Shown here: in pieces, positions 1 to 8,530 of the stretch
Numbering within the stretch: the first letter of the stretch is position 1
Layout of the letters: every line of letters begins with the position of its first letter
Origin: Nocardioides hwasunensis
GTDB taxonomy: Bacteria; Actinomycetota; Actinomycetes; Propionibacteriales; Nocardioidaceae
DNA: 64,000 nt
Assembly: GCF_014779665.1 (NCBI RefSeq)
Contig: NZ_JACXYY010000006.1
Location: 124,001-188,000 of the forward strand
Reading direction: 5' to 3'
The notes under the pieces: model-generated
The model's input: the letters and a program-made list of their open reading frames with translations, nothing else
Told to the model about the DNA's origin: nothing
Database searches by the model: none
Translations under genes and position numbers: made by a program

Positions 1-243
1 TTCGGGCACGAGGGATCCAGCTCGGACCAGTTCGGCCAGATCGAGGCCAACCTGCGGGCCGTCTTCGGCAAGACGTACGCCGCCGAGCCGGACATCCTGG
101 TCAAGGAGCTGGCCGACGACGAGGCGATCGCCGCCGCCGACACCCTGCTGCTCACGGTGCCCAACCAGCTCGGCGTGGACTACAACGCCCACCTCCTCGA
201 GTCGCTGCTCACCGAGGTCGCACCCGACCTCGGCTGGCGCTGA
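1..243 (+). CDS. LLM-class flavin-dependent oxidoreductase, C-terminal fragment (5' end outside window)
   Basis: The reading frame is open from the first base and ends at TGA 241-243, giving about 80 residues of a C-terminus. The stretch DTLLLTVPNQLGVDYN near the end is typical of the last helix of luciferase-like (LLM) flavin or F420-dependent oxidoreductases, which oxidise small organic substrates in the cytoplasm. Nothing of the cofactor-binding N-terminus is visible, so the substrate and the choice between FMN and F420 cannot be judged. It is followed 29 bases later by an NAD(P)-binding reductase on the same strand, possibly in one transcript. Confidence 0.7.
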   Translation, partial: FGHEGSSSDQFGQIEANLRAVFGKTYAAEPDILVKELADDEAIAAADTLLLTVPNQLGVDYNAHLLESLLTEVAPDLGWR

Positions 244-272
244 CCCACACCCATCCCGGAAGGAAGCACGTC

Positions 273-923
273 ATGGCACGCATCACTGTTCTCGGAGGCA
301 CCGGCTACGCCGGCGCCGCCCTCGTCGCCGAGGCCCACAAGCGGGGTCACGACGTGACCTCGGTGAGCCGCACCGCTCCGGAGACCCCGGTCGACGGCGT
401 CGACCACGTCGTGGGCTCGGCCCTGGACACCGACGTGCTCGACCGCGTGCTCGCGGGACGCGACGTCGTGGTCAGCGCGCTCTCGCCGCGCGGCGACATG
501 GCCGGCAGGCTCGAGGGCGTCGTGACCGACCTCGTCGCGCGCCTCGACGGCACGCCGACCCGCCTGGGGTTCATCGGGGGCGCCTCCTCGCTCCTGGTCG
601 AGGAGGGCGGTCCCCGCCTGTGGGACGTGACCGAGGAGCACATGCCGGACGAGGTGAAGCCGGAGGTGCAGACCGGGCTCGACGTCCTCGCGCTGCTGCA
701 GGAGAGCCCCGAGGGCCTCGACTTCTTCTACGTCAGCCCGCCGCAGGACTTCGGCTCGTGGCTCGGCACGGCCTCGAAGGGCGCGTACGTCCTCGGTGGC
801 GACGTGCTCCTCAAGGACGCCGACGGCACGTCCACGATCTCGGCCGACGATCTCGCGATCGCGATCGTCGACGAGATCGAGCAGCCGCGGCACCGGCGGG
901 GTCGCTTCACCGCGATCAGCTGA
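273..923 (+). CDS. NAD(P)H-binding atypical SDR / NmrA-like protein
   Basis: This is a 216-residue cytoplasmic Rossmann-fold protein. The N-terminus has the dinucleotide-binding glycine motif GGTGYAG (residues 8-14) followed by a helix and a basic SRT segment suited to NADP(H). The length and the late FYVSPPQDF segment fit the YwnB/NmrA-like group, whose members are NAD(P)H-dependent reductases or redox sensors. The YxxxK catalytic pair of classical SDRs is not evident. The ATG start is preceded by a GGAAGGA ribosome binding site about seven bases upstream. It converges on a HAD phosphatase gene with only ten bases between. The substrate is unknown. Confidence 0.75.
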   Translation: MARITVLGGTGYAGAALVAEAHKRGHDVTSVSRTAPETPVDGVDHVVGSALDTDVLDRVLAGRDVVVSALSPRGDMAGRLEGVVTDLVARLDGTPTRLGFIGGASSLLVEEGGPRLWDVTEEHMPDEVKPEVQTGLDVLALLQESPEGLDFFYVSPPQDFGSWLGTASKGAYVLGGDVLLKDADGTSTISADDLAIAIVDEIEQPRHRRGRFTAIS

Positions 924-933
924 TCGGCGAGAC

Positions 934-1611
934 TCAGCCCGCTCGTGCCGCGACGTGGTCGAGCCAGGCCCCGGAGCACAGCCCGGCCACGGAGGCGCTG
1001 ACCTTCACCGCCCCAGCCGTCTTGAGCTCCTCCTGCCCGAAGCCGCCGGTGCGCACCGCCAGGCACGGGAGGCCGGCACGGCGCGCGGACTCCACGTCGT
1101 AGACCGTGTCGCCGACGAGGACCGCCCGGTCGACGTCACCGAGCCGATCGAGCGTCAGCTGGAGCAGGTCGGGGGCGGGCTTGGAGGCGTCGACGTCGTC
1201 GGAGGTCAGCAGCACGTCGACGTGCTTGCCGATGCCGAGGAGCTCGATCGCCTCCCGCGCGAACTGCGGGTCGCCGGACGAGGCGATCGCGACCCTGCCG
1301 CCGTGGTCGCGCACCTCGGCCACCAGGTCGGCCGCGCCGGGCAGGGCGACGATCTCCTCGCGGAGGGGGAGGTACTCCTCGCGCCAGGCCTCTCGCAGCG
1401 CGTCACCGATCCGCTCCTCGGTCTCCTCGTCGGTGATGTGCGCGACGAGCTTGTCTCCGCCCATGCCGATCGCGCGATGGACCTCCCACATCGGCGGCGG
1501 CGTGCCGTGCCTGCTGAACGCGCGGAACCAGGCGACCGCGTGGTGGTAGGTCGAGTCGACGAGCGTGCCGTCGACGTCGAGCAGGACGGCCGTCCGGGAC
1601 GGGTCGCTCAC
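934..1611 (-). CDS. HAD-superfamily hydrolase (phosphatase)
   Basis: A 225-residue protein of the HAD subfamily IA type. All four HAD motifs are visible: nucleophile DVDGT (residues 12-16), motif II ASSGD (110-114), Lys144 in SKPAPD, and the metal-binding GDTVYD (168-173). A helical cap lies between motifs I and II, as in phosphoglycolate phosphatase and beta-phosphoglucomutase relatives. The GTG start at 1611 overlaps the stop of the upstream F420-type oxidoreductase gene by four bases (GTGA), so the two are translationally coupled. The natural substrate cannot be deduced; a role in metabolite repair is one possibility. Confidence 0.85.
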   Translation of the reverse strand: MSDPSRTAVLLDVDGTLVDSTYHHAVAWFRAFSRHGTPPPMWEVHRAIGMGGDKLVAHITDEETEERIGDALREAWREEYLPLREEIVALPGAADLVAEVRDHGGRVAIASSGDPQFAREAIELLGIGKHVDVLLTSDDVDASKPAPDLLQLTLDRLGDVDRAVLVGDTVYDVESARRAGLPCLAVRTGGFGQEELKTAGAVKVSASVAGLCSGAWLDHVAARAG

Positions 1612-2594
1612 GGGGCGGCCGCGCGCAGCTTCTCGAGCAGCGGTCCGGCCGCCTCGGCGAGGAACCGGTCCTGGCCCTCGTCGCCGACCTGCACGAGCGC
1701 GACGTCGGTGAACCCGGCCCCCCAGTAGTCCGAGACGGCCTCGACGATCCTGTCGAGGTCGGGCCCGCAGGGGATCGAGTCCGCGACGTCCTCGGGGCGG
1801 ACGAACTGGGTCGCGCCGGAGAACCCGGCGGGAGTCGGCAGGTCGGCGTTGACCGACCAGCCACCGGCGAACCAGCGGAACTGCTCGTGCGCTCGGGCGA
1901 TCGCTGCGTCCTCGTCGGGGTCCCAGCAGATCGGGATCTGGCCGATGGCGCGGGCCCCGGAGCCGATCGAGGGCGCATCCTCGACGGCGTTCCACTGCTC
2001 GACGATCTCGGCCTTCGGCTCGACGGCGACGAGGTGGTCGGCCAGGGGCGCGAACCGCTCGATGCCGCGCTCGCCGGCGACCGCGACCCCGATGTCGACG
2101 CCCTCGTCGGGCAGGTCCCAGATGCGGGCGGAGTCCACCTGGAAGAACTCGCCGCGGTGGTCGACGAGCTCACCGGTGTGCAACGCGCGGATGACCTCGA
2201 TCGCCTCGGCGAGCATGTCCTGCCGCTCGGCGATCGCGGGCCAGCCGGCGCCGACCACGTGCTCGTTGAGGTTCTCGCCGCTGCCGAGCCCGAGGATGAA
2301 CCGCCCCTCGGCGAGCAGCTGCAGCGTCGCGGCCTTCTGCGCCACGACGGCCGGGTGGTAGCGCAGCGTCGGGCACGTCACGTAGGTCATCAGGTCGACG
2401 CGCTCGGTCGCCTGCGCGACCGCCCCGAGCGTCGTCCAGGCGTGCGGGGCATGGCCCTGCTCGGTGAGCCAGGGGGAGAAGTGGTCACTCATCACCTCGA
2501 AGTCGAAACCGGTCCGCTCGGCGGCGACGGCGTACGAGACCAGCTGCCGCGGGCCGCTCTGCTCGGTCATCAGGGTGTATCCGAATCGAGTCAT
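1608..2594 (-). CDS. LLM-class F420-dependent oxidoreductase (F420-G6PDH-like)
   Basis: A 328-residue luciferase-like TIM-barrel protein. The N-terminus MTRFGYTLMTEQ, the SDHFSPW segment, LMTYVTCPTLRYHP and the GLGSGENLNEH motif match the F420-dependent glucose-6-phosphate dehydrogenase-like family of actinobacteria. Family members use the deazaflavin F420 for hydride transfer. Close similarity to true Fgd cannot be shown from sequence alone, so I keep the broad name. The ATG at 2594 begins the conserved domain directly. The gene overlaps the downstream HAD phosphatase gene by four bases, suggesting a two-gene operon. Confidence 0.85.
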   Translation of the reverse strand: MTRFGYTLMTEQSGPRQLVSYAVAAERTGFDFEVMSDHFSPWLTEQGHAPHAWTTLGAVAQATERVDLMTYVTCPTLRYHPAVVAQKAATLQLLAEGRFILGLGSGENLNEHVVGAGWPAIAERQDMLAEAIEVIRALHTGELVDHRGEFFQVDSARIWDLPDEGVDIGVAVAGERGIERFAPLADHLVAVEPKAEIVEQWNAVEDAPSIGSGARAIGQIPICWDPDEDAAIARAHEQFRWFAGGWSVNADLPTPAGFSGATQFVRPEDVADSIPCGPDLDRIVEAVSDYWGAGFTDVALVQVGDEGQDRFLAEAAGPLLEKLRAAAP

Positions 2595-2699
2595 GCCGCG
2601 ACCGTAGCCAGCCGCCCGTGCACGTCCACCACCCGCGGAGGTGAGCCGCGCCGGCTGCCGTGGCTGCTTGTGTGGACCGACCACGACGAGAGGCGACCC

Positions 2700-2921
2700 A
2701 TGGCACACGACGAGCACGACCGCGACGCGAACGACCACGAGGAGGAGCCCGAGGGCCAGGTCTCCGAGATGGCCGTCGCGGGCGATGAGCCGCAGGCCAT
2801 CAGCGCCGAGGACTCGGTGGCCGGGCAGCCGGAGCAGGAGTCCGGGGACGTCCAGGAGGGCGCCCAGGGACCCAACGCCATCCCCGACGACCCCACCGGC
2901 GAGCACCCCCACACGACCTGA
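2700..2921 (+). CDS. Small acidic hypothetical protein
   Basis: A 73-residue, strongly acidic protein starting MAHDEHDRDAN, with an AGAGG ribosome binding site six bases before the ATG. It is dominated by Asp, Glu, Gln and Pro, has no hydrophobic core and is probably disordered. I do not recognise a family. It lies divergently from the F420-type oxidoreductase and 20 bases before an SDR-fold gene on the same strand. High-GC coding bias and the ribosome binding site support a real gene, but function is unknown. Confidence 0.55.
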   Translation: MAHDEHDRDANDHEEEPEGQVSEMAVAGDEPQAISAEDSVAGQPEQESGDVQEGAQGPNAIPDDPTGEHPHTT

Positions 2922-2941
2922 GCGTGCGGTACGAACGACCC

Positions 2942-3598
2942 ATGAGCAGACCAGTCGTCGTGATCGTGGGTGCCGGGCCGGGTGTGAGCGGATCGGTGGC
3001 GAGGAAGTTCGCCGACGAGGGCTACGACGTCGCGCTGATGGGCCAGGACCAGGGCGTGCTCGACGACCTCGCAGCCGACGTCGAGGGGCGTGGTGCCGCG
3101 TGCGGTCACACGGTCGTCGACGTCACCGACGAGCCGGCCGCGCGCGCCGCCGTACGCCGCTTCGGCGAGCACGCTGGCCGGATCGACGTGCTCCACTTCA
3201 ACCCGAGCGCCTTCCGGGAGAAGGATCCGCTGCAGCTGAGCGTCGACGAGCTGCTCGAGGACGTCCGGCTCGGTGTCGGCGCGCTGCTGACCGTCGTCCA
3301 GGCCGCGCGACCCTTCATGTCCGCGGGCGGGCGCGTGAGCGTCACCGGGAGCATGGCGGCCGACGAGCCGTGGGAGGGCGCCGCATCGCTCGGGGTGCAG
3401 AAGGCCGGCGTGCGCAACCTGGTGCACAGCCTCGACAAGACCCTGTCTCCCGACGGCATCCGCGCGGTCTCGGTGACCGTGCGCGGCGCCCTGGCGAAGG
3501 ACGGCGCGTTCACGCCCGACGGGGTCGCCGAGGCGCTCTGGGCGGCGGTCGCGACCGACGAGGGCGACTGGCGCAGCGAGGTTCCCTACGCGGGCTAG
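2942..3598 (+). CDS. SDR-fold NAD(P)-binding oxidoreductase
   Basis: An approximately 218-residue Rossmann protein of the short-chain dehydrogenase fold. The N-terminus carries VGAGPGVSGSVA, a variant of TGxxxGxG, and the core has an HFNPSAF segment at the usual NNAG position. The catalytic Tyr-x3-Lys is not preserved in classical form (LGVQKAGVRNL lies in the matching region), so catalysis may be altered or absent. I chose ATG 2942 because it directly precedes the first beta strand; GTG 2924 is an in-frame alternative adding six residues. The substrate is unknown. Confidence 0.75.
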   Translation: MSRPVVVIVGAGPGVSGSVARKFADEGYDVALMGQDQGVLDDLAADVEGRGAACGHTVVDVTDEPAARAAVRRFGEHAGRIDVLHFNPSAFREKDPLQLSVDELLEDVRLGVGALLTVVQAARPFMSAGGRVSVTGSMAADEPWEGAASLGVQKAGVRNLVHSLDKTLSPDGIRAVSVTVRGALAKDGAFTPDGVAEALWAAVATDEGDWRSEVPYAG

Positions 3599-3607
3599 GG
3601 TCGAACG

Positions 3608-4018
3608 GTGATCTCCCGCCCCCTGGTCGCCCTGTCGCTGACGGCACTGCTGGCTCTCGGCGCCAGCGCCTGCGGCTCCGACGGCGAGCCCGCGCCGGCG
3701 TCCTCGTCCGACTCGTCCGCGAGCGGTGCTGCACCGGTCTCGTCGAGCGACGCACTCGGACGCATCGCCGACGGGGCGACGGTGATCGACGTCAGGACCC
3801 CTGAGGAGTTCGCCGCCGGCCACCTCGACGGGGCGACCAATCTCGACGTGCAGGCCGACGACTTCGCCGATCGCCTCGGCGAGCTGCCTCGCGAAGACCC
3901 CTACGTGGTCTACTGCGCCACCGGTCGCCGCGCCACCGGTGCGGTCGAGCAGATGGAGGAGCTCGGCTTCACCGACGTCGTCAACGGCGGAGGCTACGCC
4001 GACCTCGCCGACGGCTGA
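3608..4018 (+). CDS. Rhodanese-domain lipoprotein
   Basis: A 136-residue protein with a signal peptide ending in the lipobox LGASAC, so Cys22 should be lipidated and the protein anchored outside the membrane. After a Ser/Ala-rich linker comes one rhodanese domain: VIDVRTPEEFAAGHL near the start and the active-site loop CATGRRA with catalytic Cys103. Such proteins transfer sulfane sulfur or act as persulfide carriers; here the site is extracytoplasmic. The GTG at 3608 begins the signal peptide. It converges on paaZ, and the two stop codons sit in a small inverted repeat. Confidence 0.88.
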   Translation: MISRPLVALSLTALLALGASACGSDGEPAPASSSDSSASGAAPVSSSDALGRIADGATVIDVRTPEEFAAGHLDGATNLDVQADDFADRLGELPREDPYVVYCATGRRATGAVEQMEELGFTDVVNGGGYADLADG

Positions 4019-4031
4019 GCCGCAGGCTCAG
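4015..4031. terminator. Small inverted repeat between convergent genes (possible bidirectional terminator)
   Basis: CTGAGCC and GGCTCAG are perfect 7-bp arms around a 3-base loop. The structure contains the stop codon of the rhodanese gene and lies next to that of paaZ on the other strand. There is no T tract, so intrinsic termination is only a possibility. Confidence 0.35.
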
Positions 4032-6043
4032 GCCTCCTTGGCCACCAGGGTCAGCACGTCGTAGGTCGCGACGGGCTCGTCGTCGCCGTTGGTGACGAGC
4101 GCGTCCCAGCGGACCTCTCCGTAGTCGGCGGAGGAGCGCGGGGTGATCTGCTTGACCGTGAGCGTCACGCGGATCGAGTCACCGGCCTTGACGGGGGTGA
4201 GGAAGCGCAGGTGGTCGACGCCGAAGTTGGCCAGCACCGGGCCGGGCGCGGGGTCGACGAAGAGCCCGGCGGCCATCGACACGATGAGGTAGCCGTGGGC
4301 GACGATGCCGCCGAAGAGCGGGTTCTGCGCGGCGGCCTCGGGATCGGTGTGGGCGTAGAAGGTGTCACCGGTGAAGTCGGCGAAGTGGTCGATGTCCTCG
4401 AGCGAGACGACCCGTGGCTCGGACGCGATGGTGTCGCCGACCTGGAGCGTCGCCAGAGAGTGGCGGAACGGGTGCTCCGGGGTGATCGTGCGCTGCGAGC
4501 CGCGCGTCCAGCGGCCGGTGATCGCGGTCAGCATGTCGGGGGAGGCCTGGATCGCCGAGCGCTGCATGTGGTGGAGCACGCCGCGCACGCCGCCGAGCTC
4601 CTCGCCGCCGCCGGCGCGACCGGGTCCGCCGTGCACCAGCATCGGCAGGGGCGAGCCGTGGCCGGTCGACTCCGGCGCGTCGTCGCGGTCGAGGACCAGG
4701 ATGCGTCCGTGCCACGGGGCGAGGCCGAGCACGAGCGTGCGAGCGACGGCCGGGTCGTGGGTGACCACCGAGCCGACGAGCGAGCCCTTGCCGCGGGCGG
4801 CCAGGGTGACGGCCTCGTCGAGGGTGTCGTACGACATCACGGTCGACACCGGGCCGAAGGGCTCCACGTCGTGCGGCTCGACCGCGCCGGCGCGGGCCCT
4901 CAGCAGCACCGGGGTCATGAACGCACCTCGGTCCGAGGCGTCCACCGAGGTCTCGTCGAGGACCACCTCGCACGACGAGCGCAGCGCCTCGACGGCCTTG
5001 CGGACCTCCTCGCGCTGACCGAGGGAGGCGAGCGGACCCATCCGGGTCGACTCGTCGCCGGGATCCCCGACGGTGATCGCCGCGAGCCTGGTGGCGATCG
5101 CATCGGTCATCTCGTCGGCGACGGCCGACGGCACGATGACGCGGCGGATGGCCGTGCACTTCTGGCCCGCCTTGGCCGTCATCTCGGTGACGACGCCCCT
5201 GACGAAGAGGTCCCACTCCGGGTCGCTCGAGGTGACGTCGGGACCGAGCACGGAGCAGTTGAGCGAGTCGGCCTCGACCTGGAGCTGCACGCCGCCGTGG
5301 AGCACCGACGGGTGCTGACGCAGGATGCCGGCGGTGTGGGCCGATCCGGTGAACGCCACCGAGTCCTGCACGCCGAGGTGGTCGAGGAGGTCGCCCGCCG
5401 AGCCGGACAGCAGCTGCAGCGAGCCCTCGGGCAGGATCCCCGACTCGATGATCCGCCGCACCACGAGCTCGGTCAGGTACGCCGTCTGGCTGGCGGGCTT
5501 CACGAGGGAGGGGAGTCCGGCGATGAAGGCCGGCGCGAGCTTCTCGAGCATGCCCCACACCGGGAAGTTGAAGGCGTTGACCTGCACCGCGACACCCGGG
5601 CGCGAGGTGTAGACGTGCTGGCCCAGGAAGACGCCGGTGCGGCCGAGCTGCTCGAGGTCGCCGTCGCACACCACCGTGTCGTTGGGCAGCTCGCGGCGAC
5701 CCTTCGACGAGAAGCTGAACATCGTGCCGAAGCCACCGTCGATGTCGATCATCGAGTCACGGCGCGTCGCGCCGGTCGCCAGGGACAGCTCGTAGAGCTC
5801 GTCCTTGAGCCCGGTGAGGTGGGTGGCCAGCTCCTTGAGCAGGAGGGCGCGCTCGTGGAAGGTCAGCTCGCGGATCGCCGGGCCGCCGACCGACCGGGCG
5901 TGGTGGGCCATCGCCCCGAGGTCCAGACCGGCGCTCGAGATGCGCGCGACCTCCTCGCCCGTGCCTGCGTCGAGGAGCGGGTGGCCCTCGGCGGGGGCGG
6001 CGTACCAGCGGCCTGCGGCATAGCTCTCGAGCAGTCGGCTCAC
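4028..6043 (-). CDS. paaZ: Phenylacetate degradation bifunctional protein PaaZ (oxepin-CoA hydrolase / aldehyde dehydrogenase)
   Basis: A 671-residue two-domain enzyme, close to the 681 residues of E. coli PaaZ. Residues 1 to about 520 form an aldehyde dehydrogenase with catalytic Cys296 in GQKCTAIRR and Glu257 in LQVEADS. The C-terminus is a MaoC-like hydratase hot-dog domain with FTGDTFYAHTD and the GGIVAHGYL helix. By family knowledge the hydratase opens the oxepin-CoA ring and the dehydrogenase oxidises the resulting aldehyde. The GTG start has a GGAGGA site seven bases upstream. It is divergent from paaA across a 112-bp region holding a palindromic operator candidate. Confidence 0.95.
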   Translation of the reverse strand: MSRLLESYAAGRWYAAPAEGHPLLDAGTGEEVARISSAGLDLGAMAHHARSVGGPAIRELTFHERALLLKELATHLTGLKDELYELSLATGATRRDSMIDIDGGFGTMFSFSSKGRRELPNDTVVCDGDLEQLGRTGVFLGQHVYTSRPGVAVQVNAFNFPVWGMLEKLAPAFIAGLPSLVKPASQTAYLTELVVRRIIESGILPEGSLQLLSGSAGDLLDHLGVQDSVAFTGSAHTAGILRQHPSVLHGGVQLQVEADSLNCSVLGPDVTSSDPEWDLFVRGVVTEMTAKAGQKCTAIRRVIVPSAVADEMTDAIATRLAAITVGDPGDESTRMGPLASLGQREEVRKAVEALRSSCEVVLDETSVDASDRGAFMTPVLLRARAGAVEPHDVEPFGPVSTVMSYDTLDEAVTLAARGKGSLVGSVVTHDPAVARTLVLGLAPWHGRILVLDRDDAPESTGHGSPLPMLVHGGPGRAGGGEELGGVRGVLHHMQRSAIQASPDMLTAITGRWTRGSQRTITPEHPFRHSLATLQVGDTIASEPRVVSLEDIDHFADFTGDTFYAHTDPEAAAQNPLFGGIVAHGYLIVSMAAGLFVDPAPGPVLANFGVDHLRFLTPVKAGDSIRVTLTVKQITPRSSADYGEVRWDALVTNGDDEPVATYDVLTLVAKEA

Positions 6044-6076
6044 GGTGTTCCTCCACTGGTCGCACGGGCGGATTGC

Positions 6077-6098
6077 GTGTCAGGGTGACTGGTGACAC
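6077..6098. promoter_or_regulatory. Inverted repeat in the paaZ-paaA divergent promoter region
   Basis: GTGTCA and TGACAC flank a ten-base spacer, forming a 22-bp dyad upstream of both paaZ and paaA. It is separate from the GACCGATCGGTC palindrome 11 bases further on, so it could be the site of a second regulator. No known regulator consensus matches convincingly. Confidence 0.35.
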
Positions 6099-6108
6099 AC
6101 TAATACCA

Positions 6109-6120
6109 GACCGATCGGTC
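6109..6120. promoter_or_regulatory. Palindromic operator candidate GACCGATCGGTC (PaaR-type)
   Basis: A perfect 12-bp palindrome lies 36 bases before the paaA start and 66 bases from the paaZ start. Sites containing ACCG and CGGT half-sites are typical for TetR-family regulators of phenylacetate genes in actinobacteria. On the minus strand it reads ACTGACCGATCGGTC. The segment ACTGACC recurs at 12181 between the TetR gene and paaK, linking both promoter regions to one regulator by inference. Confidence 0.6.
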
Positions 6121-6155
6121 AGTAAATCGCTCAGCCCATTCGTTCGGAGGCCCTG

Positions 6156-7121
6156 ATGACGCTGACGGAGACCGCGCCGGACCGCGAGTCCGACGAGGCG
6201 CTGGAGCGCCGGTTCGAGGCGACGATCGCCCGCAACGACCGGATCGAGCCGCGCGACTGGATGCCCGAGGGCTACCGGAGGACGTTGGTGCGCCAGATCG
6301 CCCAGCACGCGCACAGCGAGATCATCGGCATGCAGCCCGAGGGCAACTGGATCGCGCGCGCGCCGAGCCTGCGCCGCAAGGCGATCCTGCTGGCCAAGGT
6401 GCAGGACGAGGCCGGGCACGGGCTCTACCTCTACTCCGCGGCCGAGACCCTCGGCGTCTCCCGGCTCGAGCTCACCGAGCTGCTGCTCGCGGGCAAGCAG
6501 AAGTACTCCTCGATCTTCAACTACCCCACGTTGTCCTACGCCGACGTCGGCACCATCGGGTGGCTGGTCGACGGTGCCGCGATCTGCAACCAGGTCCCGC
6601 TGTGCCGCACGTCCTACGGCCCCTACGGCCGCGCGATGATCCGTGTCTGCAAGGAGGAGTCCTTCCACCAGCGCCAGGGCTACGAGCTGCTCACCACGAT
6701 GATGCGCGGCACCGACGAGCAGCGCGCGATGGTGCAGGAGTCGGTCGACCGGTTCTGGTGGCCGGCGCTGATGATGTTCGGCCCGCCCGACGCCGACTCG
6801 CCCAACACCGCGCAGTCGATGGCGTGGGGCATCAAGCGCAACACCAACGACGAGCTGCGTCAGAAGTTCGTCGACATGTCGGTCCCACAGGCGAAGGCGC
6901 TCGGCGTGACCCTGCCCGACCCGGAGCTCGTCTGGAACGAGGAGCGCGGCCACCACGACTTCGGCCAGCCCGACTGGGAGGAGTTCATGGAGGGTGTGAG
7001 GGGCAACGGCCCCTGCAACGCGCAGCGGATGGAGCACCGCCGACGCGCCCACGAGGACGGCGCGTGGGTGAGGGAGGCAGCGATGGCGTACGCCTCCCGC
7101 CAGGACGGAGCCACCGCATGA
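6156..7121 (+). CDS. paaA: 1,2-phenylacetyl-CoA epoxidase subunit PaaA
   Basis: A 321-residue catalytic subunit of the multicomponent phenylacetyl-CoA monooxygenase, which adds one oxygen across the aromatic ring. The ferritin-like four-helix bundle shows the iron-ligand motifs [14 protein letters not shown] and [10 protein letters not shown], a pair characteristic of bacterial diiron oxygenases. The ATG is preceded by CGGAGG about six bases upstream. The stop overlaps the paaB start by three bases, opening the paaABCDE-I series. Expression is likely controlled by the palindrome upstream, with phenylacetyl-CoA as the probable inducer by analogy with other PaaR systems. Confidence 0.96.
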   Translation: MTLTETAPDRESDEALERRFEATIARNDRIEPRDWMPEGYRRTLVRQIAQHAHSEIIGMQPEGNWIARAPSLRRKAILLAKVQDEAGHGLYLYSAAETLGVSRLELTELLLAGKQKYSSIFNYPTLSYADVGTIGWLVDGAAICNQVPLCRTSYGPYGRAMIRVCKEESFHQRQGYELLTTMMRGTDEQRAMVQESVDRFWWPALMMFGPPDADSPNTAQSMAWGIKRNTNDELRQKFVDMSVPQAKALGVTLPDPELVWNEERGHHDFGQPDWEEFMEGVRGNGPCNAQRMEHRRRAHEDGAWVREAAMAYASRQDGATA

Positions 7122-7498
7122 GCGACGAGCCGACCGGCCGCGGGTTCACCGCCGAGGGCGGGCACGGCGCCGTCCCGCTCGAGGGCGTGGCCAGCGGTGT
7201 CGGGATCGCACCCGTCGAGCGGGAGTGGCCCCTCTACGAGGTCTTCGTGCGCGGCAAGCGCGGGCTCAACCACGTCCACGTCGGCTCGCTGCACGCCGCA
7301 GACGACCGGATGGCGCTGCTGCACGCGCGCGACGTCTACACCCGGCGCAACGAGGGCGTGAGCATCTGGGTCGTCCGCGCCGACGCGATCACCGCGTCGA
7401 GCCCCGACGAGAAGGACCCGATGTTCGCCCCGAGCGGCGACAAGGTCTACCGCCACCCGACCTTCTACGACATCCCCGCCGACGTCCCCCACATGTGA
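7118..7498 (+). CDS. paaB: 1,2-phenylacetyl-CoA epoxidase subunit PaaB
   Basis: A 126-residue protein starting at an ATG that overlaps the paaA stop (ATGA). The central [20 protein letters not shown] segment and [13 protein letters not shown] [20 protein letters not shown] are the hallmark of PaaB, a small subunit that bridges PaaAC heterodimers. An extra N-terminal stretch of about 35 residues precedes the core, as seen in actinobacterial members. It has no catalytic residues of its own. A 93-base gap without other genes follows before paaC. Confidence 0.95.
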   Translation: MSDEPTGRGFTAEGGHGAVPLEGVASGVGIAPVEREWPLYEVFVRGKRGLNHVHVGSLHAADDRMALLHARDVYTRRNEGVSIWVVRADAITASSPDEKDPMFAPSGDKVYRHPTFYDIPADVPHM

Positions 7499-7591
7499 GA
7501 GCACCCCACGACGTTCTTCTTCCCCCGCTGCGCTCCTCCAGAACAACGCCGCGGGGACCCCGTTCCCTCCGACAATCACCGGACAGGGCTG

Positions 7592-8530
7592 ATGACTGAC
7601 CACATCCAGACACCTGCAGAGGACGAGCACGACAGCGCCTACGCCGGCCTGCTCGTCAACGACGCCCACTGGGCCTTCGGGACCGACTTCGAGGACCCCC
7701 TCGCGGGCGTCGACACCACGATCCCCGAGGGCGTCGACGGCCCCACGCTCGCGGTGTACGCGCTGATGCTGGGCGACGACGCGCTCGTCATGTCCCACCG
7801 GGTCTCGGAGTGGACCAGCCGCGCGCCCGACCTCGAGGACGACATCGCGCTGTCCAACATCTCCCTCGACCTGCTCGGCCAGGCGCGGCTCCTGCTCGCC
7901 CGCGCGGCCAAGGCCGACGGGTCGGTCGTGCCGGTGCTGCCTGAGGGCTCGCCCGCACCGCCGGAGGACGCACTGGCCTACTTCCGCGAGTCCCACGCCT
8001 TCCGCAACGTCCGTCTCGCCGAGCTCGACAACGGTGACTTCGCCGAGGCGACCGTGCGGGTGCTGCTCTTCTCGGTCTGGCGGCTCGCGATCTGGGAGCG
8101 GCTGCGCGAGAGCCGCGACCACGTGCTCGCCGCCGTCGCCACCAAGGGCGTCAAGGAGCTCGCCTACCACCGCGACTACGCCGCCCGCTGGTTCGTCACG
8201 CTCGCGCGCGGCACCGACGAGTCCCGTGCCCGGCTCGTCGCCGCGCTCGACCTCTTGTGGCCACTGTGGCCCGAGCTGTTCGACACCCACCCGGTCGAGG
8301 CCGCCGCCGCTGCGTCCGGTGTCGGCGTCGACCCGGCGGGCGTCCGCGAGGCCGCGGAGGCGGTGCTCGACCAGGTGCTGGCCGCCGCCGACGTGCCGCG
8401 CTCGGAGGCGCCGCGCCGCGCCGGGGTGCTCGGCCGCACCGGCCGCGACGGCACGCACGGCGAGCCGCTGGGCCGGATGCTCGCGGAGATGCAGTCCGTC
8501 GCCCGCGCCCACCCGAGGGGGCAGTGGTGA
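7592..8530 (+). CDS. paaC: 1,2-phenylacetyl-CoA epoxidase subunit PaaC
   Basis: A 312-residue ferritin-like structural subunit paired with PaaA. Recognisable features are the LGDDALVMSHRVSEW segment, NISLDLLGQARLLL, and KGVKELAYHRDYAARW, all usual PaaC signatures. PaaC keeps the fold of the diiron subunit but lacks the complete iron site, so it stabilises PaaA and helps bind the CoA ester. Its stop codon overlaps the GTG start of paaD by three bases. It is about 60 residues longer than E. coli PaaC, with extra residues at both ends. Confidence 0.95.
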   Translation: MTDHIQTPAEDEHDSAYAGLLVNDAHWAFGTDFEDPLAGVDTTIPEGVDGPTLAVYALMLGDDALVMSHRVSEWTSRAPDLEDDIALSNISLDLLGQARLLLARAAKADGSVVPVLPEGSPAPPEDALAYFRESHAFRNVRLAELDNGDFAEATVRVLLFSVWRLAIWERLRESRDHVLAAVATKGVKELAYHRDYAARWFVTLARGTDESRARLVAALDLLWPLWPELFDTHPVEAAAAASGVGVDPAGVREAAEAVLDQVLAAADVPRSEAPRRAGVLGRTGRDGTHGEPLGRMLAEMQSVARAHPRGQW